From: Rhizobium sp. 9140
GTDB lineage: Bacteria; Pseudomonadota; Alphaproteobacteria; Rhizobiales; Rhizobiaceae
NCBI RefSeq assembly: GCF_900067135.1
Contig: NZ_FJUR01000001.1
Span: 1,429,501-1,493,500 of the forward strand
DNA: 64,000 nt
Direction of reading: 5' to 3'
Made by a program: the position numbers and the translations under genes. This document shows, piece by piece, positions 17,254 through 25,771 of this stretch (positions within the stretch are counted from its first letter, which is position 1; each line of letters opens with the position of its first letter). The notes under the pieces were generated by a model. It ran no database searches, had not been told where the DNA came from, and was given only the letters and a program-made list of their open reading frames with translations.

Positions 17254-17454
17254 TCAGTGCCGCTCGCTGCGGCCTTCCGACGAATCCAGCGCATCCAGCA
17301 ATTGCTCGAACCGCCCATCCGTCGCCGGCATCTGACCGTTGAAGTAAAGATCCTTCAGCGTCTGGCCAATGTGAAGGTTCTTCTCGCTTGACCGCGATGC
17401 AGGCCGCGCCGAGGCCGCAACGGACTTCCAGATATGTGCGTTCGATACGGTCAT
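17254..17454 (-). CDS. NepR-like small protein, stress-controlled
   Basis: A 66-residue protein whose second half matches the NepR core. The segment IGQTLKDLYFNGQMPATDGR plus FEQLLDALDSSE aligns without gaps to the NepR encoded at 14928. Shared positions are I-x3-L-x2-L-Y, then 11 residues, F-x2-LL-x2-LD-x2-E. The usual EPxPDRF turn is altered (the proline comes one residue earlier and acidic residues are fewer), so it is divergent. It has its own exact EcfG-type promoter 32 bp upstream and its own terminator. Binding to EcfG or PhyR is inferred. A start six codons earlier is possible but has no better ribosome site. Confidence 0.65.
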   Translation of the reverse strand: MTVSNAHIWKSVAASARPASRSSEKNLHIGQTLKDLYFNGQMPATDGRFEQLLDALDSSEGRSERH

Positions 17455-17486
17455 GTTGGTGTCTCGCCTCAATGATTCGTGAACTC

Positions 17487-17511
17487 AACGCCCCGTGCAC
17501 TGTGAAGTTCC
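17487..17511 (-). promoter_or_regulatory. EcfG-type general stress promoter
   Basis: On the minus strand: GGAAC (17511-17507), 16 bp, CGTT (17490-17487). The -10 element lies 32 bp before the NepR-like start codon. Confidence 0.78.
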
Positions 17512-17740
17512 GCCCATCCTGCGGCAACGTCGTGTCAAAATGAGCCAGCGCGCTCGTTATGGTAAATCAATACTTAAAGGTATTTGTCCTGCAGGGGTTG
17601 GCGGGGAGGCGCTTTGTGGCTGCGACGATGGGTGAATGCGCAGATAAAAGATCCCGATTTTTCCAGTTTTTACCTATGGCCTCGTACCGCGCAGTCATCA
17701 CCTCAATCCTGCCGGCAACCTTCGCATTACAGGCACTGAG

Positions 17741-17765
17741 GGAACAAACGATATTGTGATGCGTT
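17741..17765 (+). promoter_or_regulatory. EcfG-type general stress promoter
   Basis: GGAAC (17741-17745), 16 bp, CGTT (17762-17765), ending 31 bp before the DUF1328 start. The 342-bp gap 17455-17796 holds this promoter and the divergent one at 17487-17511. I see no gene between them. Confidence 0.8.
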
Positions 17766-17796
17766 TGTGAGCATGAATTCATCGGAGGAAGAAGCC

Positions 17797-17964
17797 ATGC
17801 TGTACTACGCACTTGTTTTTCTCGTCGTTGCCATCATTGCAGGTGTTCTCGGTTTCGGCGGCATTGCCGGCGCATCTGCCGGTATTGCGCAGATCCTATT
17901 CTTCCTGTTTCTTGCCTTCCTCGTCATTTCGCTCGTCGCAAGCTTGATGCGCCGCCGCACCTGA
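17797..17964 (+). CDS. DUF1328 (UPF0391) small membrane protein
   Basis: A 55-residue hydrophobic protein starting [20 protein letters not shown] and containing [20 protein letters not shown], the hallmark of the DUF1328/UPF0391 (YtjA-like) family. It has two membrane helices and a basic RRRT tail. Function is unknown; in several bacteria members are stress-induced. GGAGGAAGAAGCC precedes the ATG, and an exact stress promoter lies upstream. A strong terminator follows, so it is monocistronic. Confidence 0.9.
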   Translation: MLYYALVFLVVAIIAGVLGFGGIAGASAGIAQILFFLFLAFLVISLVASLMRRRT

Positions 17965-17997
17965 GCCTTGACGGAAACGACGGTCGGATATCGTCGG

Positions 17998-18025
17998 AAA
18001 GGGAGTGGTTCGCCACTCCCTTTTT
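17998..18025 (+). terminator. Terminator of the DUF1328 gene
   Basis: An 11-bp stem (17998-18008 with 18013-18023) around TTCG and a run of T residues. Confidence 0.92.
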
Positions 18026-18143
18026 CGTTGTGCGGCAAGAGCGGCCGAGCAGCGAATTCCTCATTAGCCCTGTTGCGGAACGTCCGGAAAATGCTGACAT
18101 AGGCACAAAGACGCGACACGCTGGGAACATGGAGTTGAGCACG

Positions 18144-19400
18144 ATGAAGACGGATGTGGCGGTTCTGGGTGCAGGGATTGTCGGCCTGTCCACGGCGATC
18201 CATCTTGCGCGGCGCGGAAAATCGGTTCTGCTCGTCGACCGCCGCGGGGCGGGGGAGGAAACCTCCTTCGGCAATGCCGGCCTTATCCAGCGGGAGGGCG
18301 TCGTGCCCTACGGCTTCCCGCATGATTTCGGCGCTCTGTTCCGCTATGCCCTTAATAATACCATCGACGCCCATTACCACCTGAAGGCCCTGCCGGGTCT
18401 CGTGCCGTTTCTGGTGCGCTACTGGTGGAATTCAGGCTTCACCCAGCACCAGCATATCGCAAGGCTTTATGCGCCGCTGATCGAGAACTCGATCACCGAA
18501 CATGCCGACCTTATCAAGGCGTCGGGTGCCGACAACCTCATCCAGCGCGATGGCTGGATGAAGGTTTTCCGCACGGATGCCGCCCGCGATGCTGCCTATA
18601 AGGAGGCCGAGCGCCTGTCGGCCGGCTTCGGCGTCAATCACCAGAAGCTCTCGCCGAGCGACGTCAAGGCACTGGAACCCTCGATCCGCATCGGCCTCGC
18701 CGGCGGTCTGCGCTGGACCGACCCGTGGTCGATCCGCGATCCCCATAGCCTGAACAAGGCCTACCTCACCTATTTCCAGTCCCTCGGCGGGCGCCTGGTC
18801 GCAGGCGATGCCGCAACGCTCGAGCACGTTCTGGAAGGTCCCGGCTGGCGTATCGCTTCGCCGGATGGACCGATCGAGGCGGCTGAGGTCGTCGTGGCCC
18901 TCGGTCCGTGGGCGGATACCGTCACCCGCAAGCTGGGTTACCGCTACCCGCTTGCGGTCAAGCGTGGCTACCATATGCATTACGGCACGCAGGAGGGCGA
19001 ACGGCTGAACAACTGGGTGCTCGATGCCGAGAAGGGATACTTCCTCGCACCCATGCTGCGCGGAATCCGGCTCACGACCGGCGCAGAGTTTGCGACCCGC
19101 GATGCGCCGAAGACGCCGGTTCAGCTCGCCCGCGCCGAACGCGTCGCCCGCGACTTCTTCCCGCTCGCCGAACGCCGCGACGAGGAGCCGTGGATGGGCG
19201 CGCGGCCCTGCACCCCGGACATGATGCCCATCATCGGCAAGGCGCCGCGGCACGAAGGCCTGTGGTTTGCCTTCGGCCATGCTCATCACGGCATGACCCT
19301 TGGCCCCGTCACCGGTCGAGCGCTGGCCGAAAAGATGACCGGCGAACGCACGACCATCGTCGATCTCGGCCCCTATCGTCCGGAACGCTTCGTCGCCTGA
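18144..19400 (+). CDS. FAD-dependent D-amino acid dehydrogenase-type oxidoreductase
   Basis: A 418-residue flavoprotein of the DAO/DadA family. The N-terminal Rossmann motif GAGIVGLSTAIHLARRGKSV (GxGxxG near residues 8-13) binds FAD. Next comes SFGNAGLIQ, the DadA-type substrate-side block, and the C-terminus holds the second FAD contact RPCTPDMMPIIG and the HAHHGMTLGP segment. Such enzymes deaminate D-amino acids or related amines to ketoacids and pass electrons to the quinone pool. The substrate is not predictable. ATG 18144 is favoured by GGAG nine bases upstream; ATG 18129 is possible. Confidence 0.85.
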   Translation: MKTDVAVLGAGIVGLSTAIHLARRGKSVLLVDRRGAGEETSFGNAGLIQREGVVPYGFPHDFGALFRYALNNTIDAHYHLKALPGLVPFLVRYWWNSGFTQHQHIARLYAPLIENSITEHADLIKASGADNLIQRDGWMKVFRTDAARDAAYKEAERLSAGFGVNHQKLSPSDVKALEPSIRIGLAGGLRWTDPWSIRDPHSLNKAYLTYFQSLGGRLVAGDAATLEHVLEGPGWRIASPDGPIEAAEVVVALGPWADTVTRKLGYRYPLAVKRGYHMHYGTQEGERLNNWVLDAEKGYFLAPMLRGIRLTTGAEFATRDAPKTPVQLARAERVARDFFPLAERRDEEPWMGARPCTPDMMPIIGKAPRHEGLWFAFGHAHHGMTLGPVTGRALAEKMTGERTTIVDLGPYRPERFVA

Positions 19401-19473
19401 GCCCGCGCCTTCGCGAAGCCGGCTGCCATCAAGTGACCTCGTGGTGCGGACAAGTTTGTTTGATATCGGGCAC

Positions 19474-19498
19474 GGAACGATAGGGCGCTCCTGCCGTT
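19474..19498 (+). promoter_or_regulatory. EcfG-type general stress promoter
   Basis: GGAAC (19474-19478), 16 bp, CGTT (19495-19498). It lies 100 bp before the 66-residue gene at 19599 in the same orientation. Confidence 0.75.
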
Positions 19499-19598
19499 TC
19501 AACGTCGCTGCACACGAAAGGCCGTTGTGTCCGCGCCACGACAGTCTGCCGTGGCTGTGACGAGATGGGCTGCCGGGGCAAGGCGGCGGGAGATAGAC

Positions 19599-19799
19599 AT
19601 GCAAAAACAGATCGTTGAGATTGCCGGCGAAGCCGTCGGTACCTTGATGCCGCACGCGCGCGGCTTACGCTTCATGGCCGTCAAGTTCCACGTCTGGCCG
19701 CTCGATGGCGAGGTCTATGCCGATCCCGCCACGGCGCATCAGGCCGTGACCGCCCACATCGCCGCGACCCGCGAGGCCATGGCCGACCACGTTCACTGA
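19599..19799 (+). CDS. Small soluble protein of unknown function, stress-controlled
   Basis: I do not recognise a family. The 66-residue product starts MQKQIVEIAGEAVGTLMPHA, contains a hydrophobic-aromatic core (RFMAVKFHVWPLDG) and ends in a His/Asp tail. It has no signal peptide or membrane helix. GGGAG lies seven bases upstream of the ATG. The exact EcfG-type promoter upstream argues that this is a real gene. Confidence 0.68.
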   Translation: MQKQIVEIAGEAVGTLMPHARGLRFMAVKFHVWPLDGEVYADPATAHQAVTAHIAATREAMADHVH

Positions 19800-19823
19800 T
19801 GACGAGATCAGCGGAAAAAGAGA

Positions 19824-20231
19824 TCAGGGGTCGCGGTAACCGGACGCATGAATATCCAGCCGATAGGTGCCGGGATCCGCAGAAAACATAAGGGCACCTT
19901 CCACCTGAGACTGAGCGGGCACATAATCGATTGTCACCTCCCGCATCTCCACCTCCCGTTGCTCACCATCCAGCAGCCGTCCCGTCACAGGCACGCCGGC
20001 AGCCGTCTTCTTGCCGGCGTTAGAGACGATGAAGGAAATCTCGAAGCCCTGCACCGTCGGCCTTTGTGCGGTGATGGTGACGCTAAGCTCCGGTGCCGCA
20101 TCTCTGGCGGTCAGGCCGTGGTAAAGAATCATGCCGGTCATGGAGGCGACGAGCGCGGTGGAGAGCAGGCCGGTGGTCCACTCGATCCAGTGCGGGTGCC
20201 GGCGAACGATCTTGCGGCGGGAACCTGCCAT
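19824..20231 (-). CDS. TIGR02588 family membrane-anchored protein
   Basis: A 135-residue protein with a basic N-terminus, one membrane helix (about 18-40, WTTGLLSTALVASMTGMILY) and a periplasmic domain that looks like a small beta-sandwich (ELSVTITAQRPTVQGFEISF and VTIDYVPAQSQVEGALMF). The features and its position 7 bp behind a TIGR02587-type gene match the paired TIGR02587/TIGR02588 families of unknown function. The two products probably form a membrane complex. Confidence 0.78.
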   Translation of the reverse strand: MAGSRRKIVRRHPHWIEWTTGLLSTALVASMTGMILYHGLTARDAAPELSVTITAQRPTVQGFEISFIVSNAGKKTAAGVPVTGRLLDGEQREVEMREVTIDYVPAQSQVEGALMFSADPGTYRLDIHASGYRDP

Positions 20232-20238
20232 CAGAACC

Positions 20239-21078
20239 TCATAGGATCAGCCGTGCGGCAGCAGCGCCGATCGCGCCGGGAAAGCCGAGCACGATGGTGG
20301 ACATCAAGGCCGGCATGGAGCCTGACCCGTCCAGCCTGCCGAAACTCCACAGGCAATAAAGGCTGACCAGCAGCGCGATGACGTAGCCGGGAAGGGTGAA
20401 CCGGGTCAGCGCGTGCCATCCCGGCGTATCCTTCAGCTCGTGCCCGCCCTTGAACGAAACGGCATAGACGAAGGCGTGCATGACGAGGATGGACAGGGCG
20501 ATGGTCGCAAGCGCATGCCACGGCGTCATCTTGTAGGAAATCAGGATCATCTCTTCCGTCGGAGCCATGTTGAGGCTGAGAAACAGCGCACCTACGGCCA
20601 TCATGAAGAGTTCGGCGCCGTAGCCGCTGTCCGGCTCATCTTCCGCGTCGTCGGGATCCGTGCCGAGCTGGCTGCGGCCGAGAAGCGCGCCGATGCCGGC
20701 GGGAACGGCCTGCAGAGCAATCTTGCCGAGGAAATCCTGCTCGGCCGTTTCCGGCGTCAGCAGCTTGAACAGAGTGAGGATCATCGCGCTGGCGAGAATG
20801 CCGATCGCATAGGCGATCATGGCATCGCGAATATCTTCGCGCCAGGAAAACGTCTTCTCGAAACCGATGCGATGCGCGATACCCACAAGCAGCGGCACGG
20901 TGATAACGAGAAGCAGCGCAAGCCGGAAGCGATCCATGGCAAAGCCGAGATCCCACATCTCCATCGTCATCTGCATGGGCAGTGCAAAGAGGAGCGCGCC
21001 CGCAATGCCGCGCCCGAGCCCGGTGACGAACGCCGTCGTCTGAAACGGCGCCCCGCGCGCCTCGTCCACATCGTCCAT
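20239..21078 (-). CDS. TIGR02587 family integral membrane protein
   Basis: A 279-residue protein with about eight membrane helices. Recognisable features are the N-terminal GLGRGIAGALLFALPMQMTM and the central LSLNMAPTEEMILISYKMTP. It forms a two-gene unit with the TIGR02588 protein. Start 21078 is chosen because GGGGGTGA lies just upstream; the frame extends further but has no better site. The function is unknown. In other Rhizobiales the pair is often near stress genes, as here. Confidence 0.8.
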   Translation of the reverse strand: MDDVDEARGAPFQTTAFVTGLGRGIAGALLFALPMQMTMEMWDLGFAMDRFRLALLLVITVPLLVGIAHRIGFEKTFSWREDIRDAMIAYAIGILASAMILTLFKLLTPETAEQDFLGKIALQAVPAGIGALLGRSQLGTDPDDAEDEPDSGYGAELFMMAVGALFLSLNMAPTEEMILISYKMTPWHALATIALSILVMHAFVYAVSFKGGHELKDTPGWHALTRFTLPGYVIALLVSLYCLWSFGRLDGSGSMPALMSTIVLGFPGAIGAAAARLIL

Positions 21079-21225
21079 CGTCACCCCCAACGCGCCAGAC
21101 ACAAAACAGCGCGGCCGAAAAGGACCGCGCAGACAGACTTTCCAATGCCCATAGTCCGAGACACTGAGCGTAGGCAAATGCTTATGCAGCGACGCCGGAT
21201 AAGCACCGTACACGCCGGCAGGATC

Positions 21226-21711
21226 TCAATCGTTCAACCCGCTCGGGAATGCCGCATCGACGGCGATCGTCGTCAGGTCGTTCCGCACCTTGGAAATGCC
21301 GGGAATACGGTATGCGAGTTCCTCGACCGCGCGACGATCGGCTGCCGTCTCGACCTCGCCGGACAGTTCGGCAACGCCGCGCAAAACTTTGATCTCGACG
21401 GCGGAGGTGTCGATCTCATGCTCTTCAAGCGCGTTGGAAAGTGCCTCTTCCAAGCCGTCGTCATCGGTGTCGGCCTCCGGATCGTCACGCAGAATATCCG
21501 GACCTCCATGGCCGATGCGAACCGTCTCGTCCGATGTCTCGAAGCCTGGATTGCCAGACTCGTCAAAACTCTCCGGCGTCTCGCCATATGAGCGGTTGGC
21601 GACATCGACCGGGGAGCCGGAGACGTCGTCGGCATATGGCCAACCCTCCTTCAGGTCGCGGTCTTCATAATCACGATAGTCTTCTTCACGGCGTGTGGTC
21701 TTCTCGATCAT
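21226..21711 (-). CDS. BON-domain protein
   Basis: A 161-residue acidic protein. Residues 1-85 are rich in Asp, Glu, Arg and Gly and probably disordered. Residues 88-155 form a BON domain with the typical LRGVAELSGEVETAADRRAV and ending VRNDL. BON domains bind phospholipid or link envelope proteins and occur in osmotic-shock proteins such as OsmY. There is no signal peptide, so it is presumably cytoplasmic. No exact stress promoter was found upstream. Confidence 0.83.
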   Translation of the reverse strand: MIEKTTRREEDYRDYEDRDLKEGWPYADDVSGSPVDVANRSYGETPESFDESGNPGFETSDETVRIGHGGPDILRDDPEADTDDDGLEEALSNALEEHEIDTSAVEIKVLRGVAELSGEVETAADRRAVEELAYRIPGISKVRNDLTTIAVDAAFPSGLND

Positions 21712-22038
21712 CGTCAGGATCCTCGATCTGGTCGTTTCGCCTGGGTAAACCGCTGAGCGAGGCTTTGGTTCGACCGACGGCGGATTATGTCCGGCCGATG
21801 ATCCGCACGATTGCCACGTCCAGATGACAGCGGCTTCTCAGCATGAGATGGGAGAGAAGCCGGTGCCCATCATAAAGGCGCGGTCCAGTACCTCGGCTAT
21901 CTGAAGGAGACTGTCTGCATTCTTACCGGCCAGAGCAATATGTTCGGCGTGTGGAAAAAACGCGCCACGAAAAAAGCGAGACCTTCCAGCCTCGCTTTTT
22001 CCCTTTTCAACAATCACTTACCATGCTTCACACCGAAC
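21712..22038. other. Intergenic region between BON gene and PAT-rich membrane protein
   Basis: Apart from the terminator at 21971-22000 I see no gene here. It should contain the promoter of the BON-domain gene, but no consensus element stands out. Confidence 0.5.
21971..22000 (-). terminator. Terminator of the PAT-rich membrane protein gene
   Basis: A 10-bp stem AAAAAGCGAG / CTCGCTTTTT (21971-21980 with 21991-22000) has a T run on the minus strand, 38 bp beyond the stop codon. Confidence 0.88.
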
Positions 22039-22551
22039 TTATGGAGCCGTGCTTGGCGCAGTACCCGTCGCTGGAGCCGTGCCGGTTGCGGCCGGCGGGG
22101 TAACCGGAGCTGTCTCGGCCGGGGCAGTTGCCGCAGGCGGGGTTGCGGCCGGTACCGTTGCGGGAGTCTGCGTATCGGTGGCGGAAGGCACCTCTGATGC
22201 CGGTGGCGTTGCCGTCTGGCTGGCAGGTGCAGGCTGTATCGCCGTGTCGGACGCGTCGTTCGACATTTCCGCAGGCAACCATACCAGCAGTGCCAGCACG
22301 AGACCGGCGAGCAGAATGATCAGGACCGGCCAGTTGCTGCGACGGGTCCGCGCCGTCGGTGCTGCCGGATCCAGCGGACGCTGGACCAACGGATCGCCGA
22401 GCGGTGCCGCCGTCACCGGATCGATCCCGGCAGTTGGGCGCATCGTCGCCGCGTCCGTACGGGCAGCCTGCTCGGCTCTCGCCGCATCGTCGGCAGGCCA
22501 GGACGTAGGATTTGCGGGGCGCTTTTCATTCGGATCAAAACGCTGGTTCAT
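22039..22551 (-). CDS. Single-pass membrane protein with Pro/Ala/Thr-rich tail
   Basis: A 170-residue protein with a cytoplasmic polar domain (1-70), one membrane helix (about 73-93, NWPVLIILLAGLVLALLVWL) and a C-terminal tail of about 75 residues made almost only of Pro, Ala, Thr and Val. The tail should reach into the periplasm as an extended spacer, perhaps through the peptidoglycan. No known domain is seen. AAGGAGGAAG precedes the ATG, and an exact EcfG-type promoter lies 48 bp upstream. Confidence 0.75.
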   Translation of the reverse strand: MNQRFDPNEKRPANPTSWPADDAARAEQAARTDAATMRPTAGIDPVTAAPLGDPLVQRPLDPAAPTARTRRSNWPVLIILLAGLVLALLVWLPAEMSNDASDTAIQPAPASQTATPPASEVPSATDTQTPATVPAATPPAATAPAETAPVTPPAATGTAPATGTAPSTAP

Positions 22552-22599
22552 GACAGCTTCCTCCTTGTCGTTTTGCCGACTATCGGCACATGCAGAGAA

Positions 22600-22624
22600 A
22601 ACGCACTGTTAAAGCTAATGTTCC
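22600..22624 (-). promoter_or_regulatory. EcfG-type general stress promoter
   Basis: On the minus strand: GGAAC (22624-22620), 16 bp, CGTT (22603-22600), 48 bp upstream of the PAT-rich membrane protein start. Confidence 0.78.
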
Positions 22625-22665
22625 TGACACGCCCCTTGGGCTCGTCTGACAAGGACGGCAAACGC

Positions 22666-22703
22666 AAAAGCGAGCGGCAGAGTTCTACCCCCGCCGCTCG
22701 CTT
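22666..22703 (-). terminator. Terminator of the 85-residue stress gene
   Basis: An 11-bp stem AAGCGAGCGGC / GCCGCTCGCTT (22668-22678 with 22693-22703) is followed on the minus strand by T residues, 32 bp past the stop codon. Confidence 0.88.
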
Positions 22704-22735
22704 CTCACCGTGCAAAATCACCCTCGAGAAAAAGG

Positions 22736-22993
22736 TCAGTCCTGCTCACGCACACCCGGCGTCGCTTCGCGCTGATCGGCATCTTCCAGATCGGACTGTA
22801 CCAGAAAAACGTCCCCCTTTAACCGAACCGCCTCCCGACGCGCAGCCGCCGACATGACATCATCCGGCTCCGTATCATCCCCATCCTTGCCTCTCAACTC
22901 CGCCTCGCTCCCGATCGGCGTCACGTCCTCATCATGAATATCAAGATTGCGGTCCGTATGACCCTGTTCGCCAGCCCTGCCTTTGTCGGCCAT
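22736..22993 (-). CDS. Small acidic hydrophilic protein, stress-controlled
   Basis: An 85-residue, highly charged protein starting MADKGRAGEQGHTDRNLDIH, with no hydrophobic core or membrane helix. Its composition (Asp, Glu, Arg, Gly rich) suggests a disordered, hydrophilin-like stress protein. That is inference from composition. I do not recognise a family. AAGGAG precedes the ATG, an exact EcfG-type promoter ends 27 bp upstream, and a strong terminator follows, so it is an independent gene. Confidence 0.75.
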   Translation of the reverse strand: MADKGRAGEQGHTDRNLDIHDEDVTPIGSEAELRGKDGDDTEPDDVMSAAARREAVRLKGDVFLVQSDLEDADQREATPGVREQD

Positions 22994-23020
22994 GTCGCTT
23001 CTCCTTGGTTTCCTGATCGA

Positions 23021-23045
23021 AACGCCGGCCGGAAGCCAATGTTCC
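23021..23045 (-). promoter_or_regulatory. EcfG-type general stress promoter
   Basis: On the minus strand: GGAAC (23045-23041), 16 bp, CGTT (23024-23021), 27 bp upstream of the 85-residue protein start. Confidence 0.8.
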
Positions 23046-23207
23046 GGGAAGGGATAGCGACCTCGTCCCATCAGCAGGTCGTCGGCAATGCACGGGACTT
23101 CGGGAGACGCACACTGCTTAGGGCCGCATGGCATCAGGTCGTCAAAACGCAGATACGGAATCCAGCATGACAGAAACTAAGAGCAAAAAATGAGATTTGA
23201 CAAGAAT

Positions 23208-23281
23208 TGGCTGGGGAACCTGGATTCGAACCAGGACTAACGGAGTCAGAGTCCGTGGGTCTACCGTTAACCTATTCCCCA
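23208..23281 (-). tRNA. tRNA-Gln (anticodon CUG)
   Basis: On the minus strand the acceptor stem TGGGGAA pairs with TTCCCCA, followed by discriminator G and an encoded CCA. The anticodon arm ACGGA-CTCTGAC-TCCGT gives anticodon CUG, reading CAG glutamine codons. The T arm contains GGTTCGAATCC. The total is 74 nt including CCA. It stands alone between the stress gene cluster and ppx. Confidence 0.95.
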
Positions 23282-23563
23282 ACGCGCGGGCTGTGCCCGT
23301 CGGTGTGCCGGGCTTATAGACAAAAGGAGGCGGGATGCAAAGGGGGTTTTTGAAAAACTTTGCGGGATGGTCGAATGGGGTGGTTTTTGTTTGGGGAGCC
23401 GGGAGGTTTTAGGGGGGAAACGGAGCGGTTTGGCGGGGTGGATTGTCGTTCGGGAAAAAGCAGTTGGCGAAAGGCGGGCGCGCTGGTAGAGTCGGGACAA
23501 CGAAAATCGAGAGAGCGTCTTGAGCGACCGGTTTAGGCTTCGCGCGACGCGGTGGTAAGATCA

Positions 23564-25771
23564 GTGAAAGACCCCGAGCACGGCGATACGCCGTATGAGA
23601 GCGGGGCGTCGGCAGCGGCCGGAAACCCGGGGCAAACCATCCCCGGGTCCGGCAAAGCCAAGCGCAGGCGTCGTAAGGCGGCGCGCAAGGGCTCCGCACA
23701 TGCCAGCTCCCCCCATAACCAAGGCCCCTCCGTATCCGGAGCAGGCCATTCCGCACACACTGTTCTGGACGGCGAACCCGTGCGCAAACGCAAACGGCGG
23801 CGGCGCACGAAGACCGCGTCTCCAGGCTCTGCGCAGGGTCGTGGCGCTTGGCATGGCGATGGTGCGGTTCACGGCGCCGACATCAGGGCGTCCGGCTCGG
23901 ACCCGCATGTCCGAGGCGCTCAAACGCAGGATGCCCGAACCCAGGACGGCCCGACACGTATTCTCCAGTCGCGGGATCCACGCGATGGAGATGCGCATCG
24001 CGGCGGCGCGTTCGAGGGTTCGCGTCACGCTTCCGGTCGCCGGTCGATCGAGCGGCACGACGAAGCGGGCAGTCATGATCACGCGGGTGCCGGTGCTGCG
24101 GCACAGGATGCGGGCGCCGCGGCCGGTGCTTCGCGCAGCCATCCCGATGGAGGATCGGCGGCACAGGGCGCGTCCACTGGCAACGGTTCGAAGCCCGGGC
24201 AGGGACGGGGGGCGGAACCGGCCGGCAAGGGCCACCGCAATCACAAGCATCGTCATCGCCGCAATGCCCAGGCGCGTCCGCTGCAGGGCACGGATGTCGT
24301 CAGGTCCGGGCGCGACCGCGTCGGCGCGCCCGGTAGTGACGGTCGCGCGTCGGCGGGCCAGCGGCAGGGCCGCAATCCGGGCGTTCAGGGTGGTGCCGGG
24401 ACGGCGGCGCATTCGGATTCCGCTTCGCAGGCTGGCGCGCCCGGTCGCCCGGTGTCGCAGCAAAGCGGCCATTCCGGGCATCAGCGTTTCGAACAGGGCA
24501 TGAATCAGGGCGGAGCCCGTGGTGGCCCGCACGCGCATGGGGCGATCACCAAGACGTCCGATCATGCGGGGCACGGGCGCGGCGCCAATGGCGCAGGGCA
24601 GGGCGGGCATCATGGATCGGCGGCGGAGGGCGAGTACGCCGCGCGGCCAGGCCCCGGCTTCAACCCCGGAAACCGCGCCGCAGCCTCCAACGGGCGCACG
24701 GATACGGTCGAAGGCGACGATTCCGGCCCGCCGCCGCTGTATGCGGCGCTCGATCTCGGCACCAACAATTGCCGCCTCCTCATTGCGCAGCCGACGCGAC
24801 CGGGGCAGTTCCGCGTTGTGGATGGCTTCTCCCGAATCGTGCGGCTCGGCGAGGGCCTTGCGGCCAGCGGCCGCCTGTCCGAGGACGCCATGAACCGCTC
24901 GGTCGAGGCGCTGAAGATCTGCGCGGCGAAGCTTGGGCATCGCAATATCCGCCGTAGCCGGCTGATCGCGACCGAAGCGGCCCGCGCTGCCGAAAACGGC
25001 GTGATCTTCATGGATCGGGTCACGGCGGAAACCGGTCTCGAGCTCGAGATCATCGACCGGGAAACCGAGGCGCGGCTGGCCGTATCCGGCTGCGCATCGC
25101 TGGTCGGGCGCGAGGCGCGCTCCGTGGTGTTGTTCGATATCGGCGGCGGCTCGTCGGAAATCGCGGTGCTGCACATCGGCGACAACCGATCGAGCCGGCT
25201 TGCCAATCACATCACCCACTGGACCTCGCTGCCGGTCGGCGTCGTCACGCTGTCGGAGCGCCATGGCGGGCGCGACGTCACGCCGGAAAGCTTCGAGGGC
25301 ATGATCCGCGAAGTCTCCGGCATGCTCGATCGTTTCGACTGCCCGGAGATCGAGGCCGTGCGTGCGGCGGATGATTTCCACCTCATCGGCACGTCCGGCA
25401 CGGTCACCACGCTCGCCGGCGTGCATCTCGACCTGCCGCGCTACGATCGTCGCCGGGTGGACGGGCTCTGGCTGTCGGACGACGAGGTCTCCGCCATGCA
25501 GGCGCGTCTGCTCTCCTGGGATTTCGCGGCGCGTGCGGCCAATCCCTGTATCGGGCCGGATCGGGCGGATCTCGTTCTCGCCGGCTGTGCCATTCTGGAA
25601 GCCATTCGCCGCCGCTGGCCGTCGACCCGCATGCGGGTAGCTGATCGTGGGCTGCGCGAAGGCCTTTTGACGGATATGATGGCCGATGACGGCGTCTGGC
25701 GCCGCGGTCGAGGCCGCCGCCTGTCGCGTCCCGGCCCGCAAACTGGCTCCGAGGAGGGCCGAAGCTCATGA
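23564..25771 (+). CDS. ppx: Ppx/GppA-family exopolyphosphatase with long disordered N-terminal extension
   Basis: The C-terminal 350 residues form a Ppx/GppA phosphatase. Phosphate motif 1 is [17 protein letters not shown], and [16 protein letters not shown] is the second motif of the acetate kinase/Hsp70-like fold. It hydrolyses polyphosphate or pppGpp. The first 380 residues are low complexity: rich in Gly, His, Arg, Ala and Gln, with a basic cluster ([14 protein letters not shown]) and repeated His-Gly stretches. Such a large extension is unusual and looks disordered, perhaps binding RNA, polyphosphate or metal. GTG 23564 follows GGTGG; GTG 23552 is possible. The stop overlaps rlmE. Confidence 0.85.
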   Translation: MKDPEHGDTPYESGASAAAGNPGQTIPGSGKAKRRRRKAARKGSAHASSPHNQGPSVSGAGHSAHTVLDGEPVRKRKRRRRTKTASPGSAQGRGAWHGDGAVHGADIRASGSDPHVRGAQTQDARTQDGPTRILQSRDPRDGDAHRGGAFEGSRHASGRRSIERHDEAGSHDHAGAGAAAQDAGAAAGASRSHPDGGSAAQGASTGNGSKPGQGRGAEPAGKGHRNHKHRHRRNAQARPLQGTDVVRSGRDRVGAPGSDGRASAGQRQGRNPGVQGGAGTAAHSDSASQAGAPGRPVSQQSGHSGHQRFEQGMNQGGARGGPHAHGAITKTSDHAGHGRGANGAGQGGHHGSAAEGEYAARPGPGFNPGNRAAASNGRTDTVEGDDSGPPPLYAALDLGTNNCRLLIAQPTRPGQFRVVDGFSRIVRLGEGLAASGRLSEDAMNRSVEALKICAAKLGHRNIRRSRLIATEAARAAENGVIFMDRVTAETGLELEIIDRETEARLAVSGCASLVGREARSVVLFDIGGGSSEIAVLHIGDNRSSRLANHITHWTSLPVGVVTLSERHGGRDVTPESFEGMIREVSGMLDRFDCPEIEAVRAADDFHLIGTSGTVTTLAGVHLDLPRYDRRRVDGLWLSDDEVSAMQARLLSWDFAARAANPCIGPDRADLVLAGCAILEAIRRRWPSTRMRVADRGLREGLLTDMMADDGVWRRGRGRRLSRPGPQTGSEEGRSS

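Noticed and set aside
23561..25741. A 726-codon minus-strand frame opposite ppx
   Set aside because: Low-complexity content and exact overlap with ppx show it is a shadow; the plus strand carries the Ppx motifs and the coupling to rlmE.
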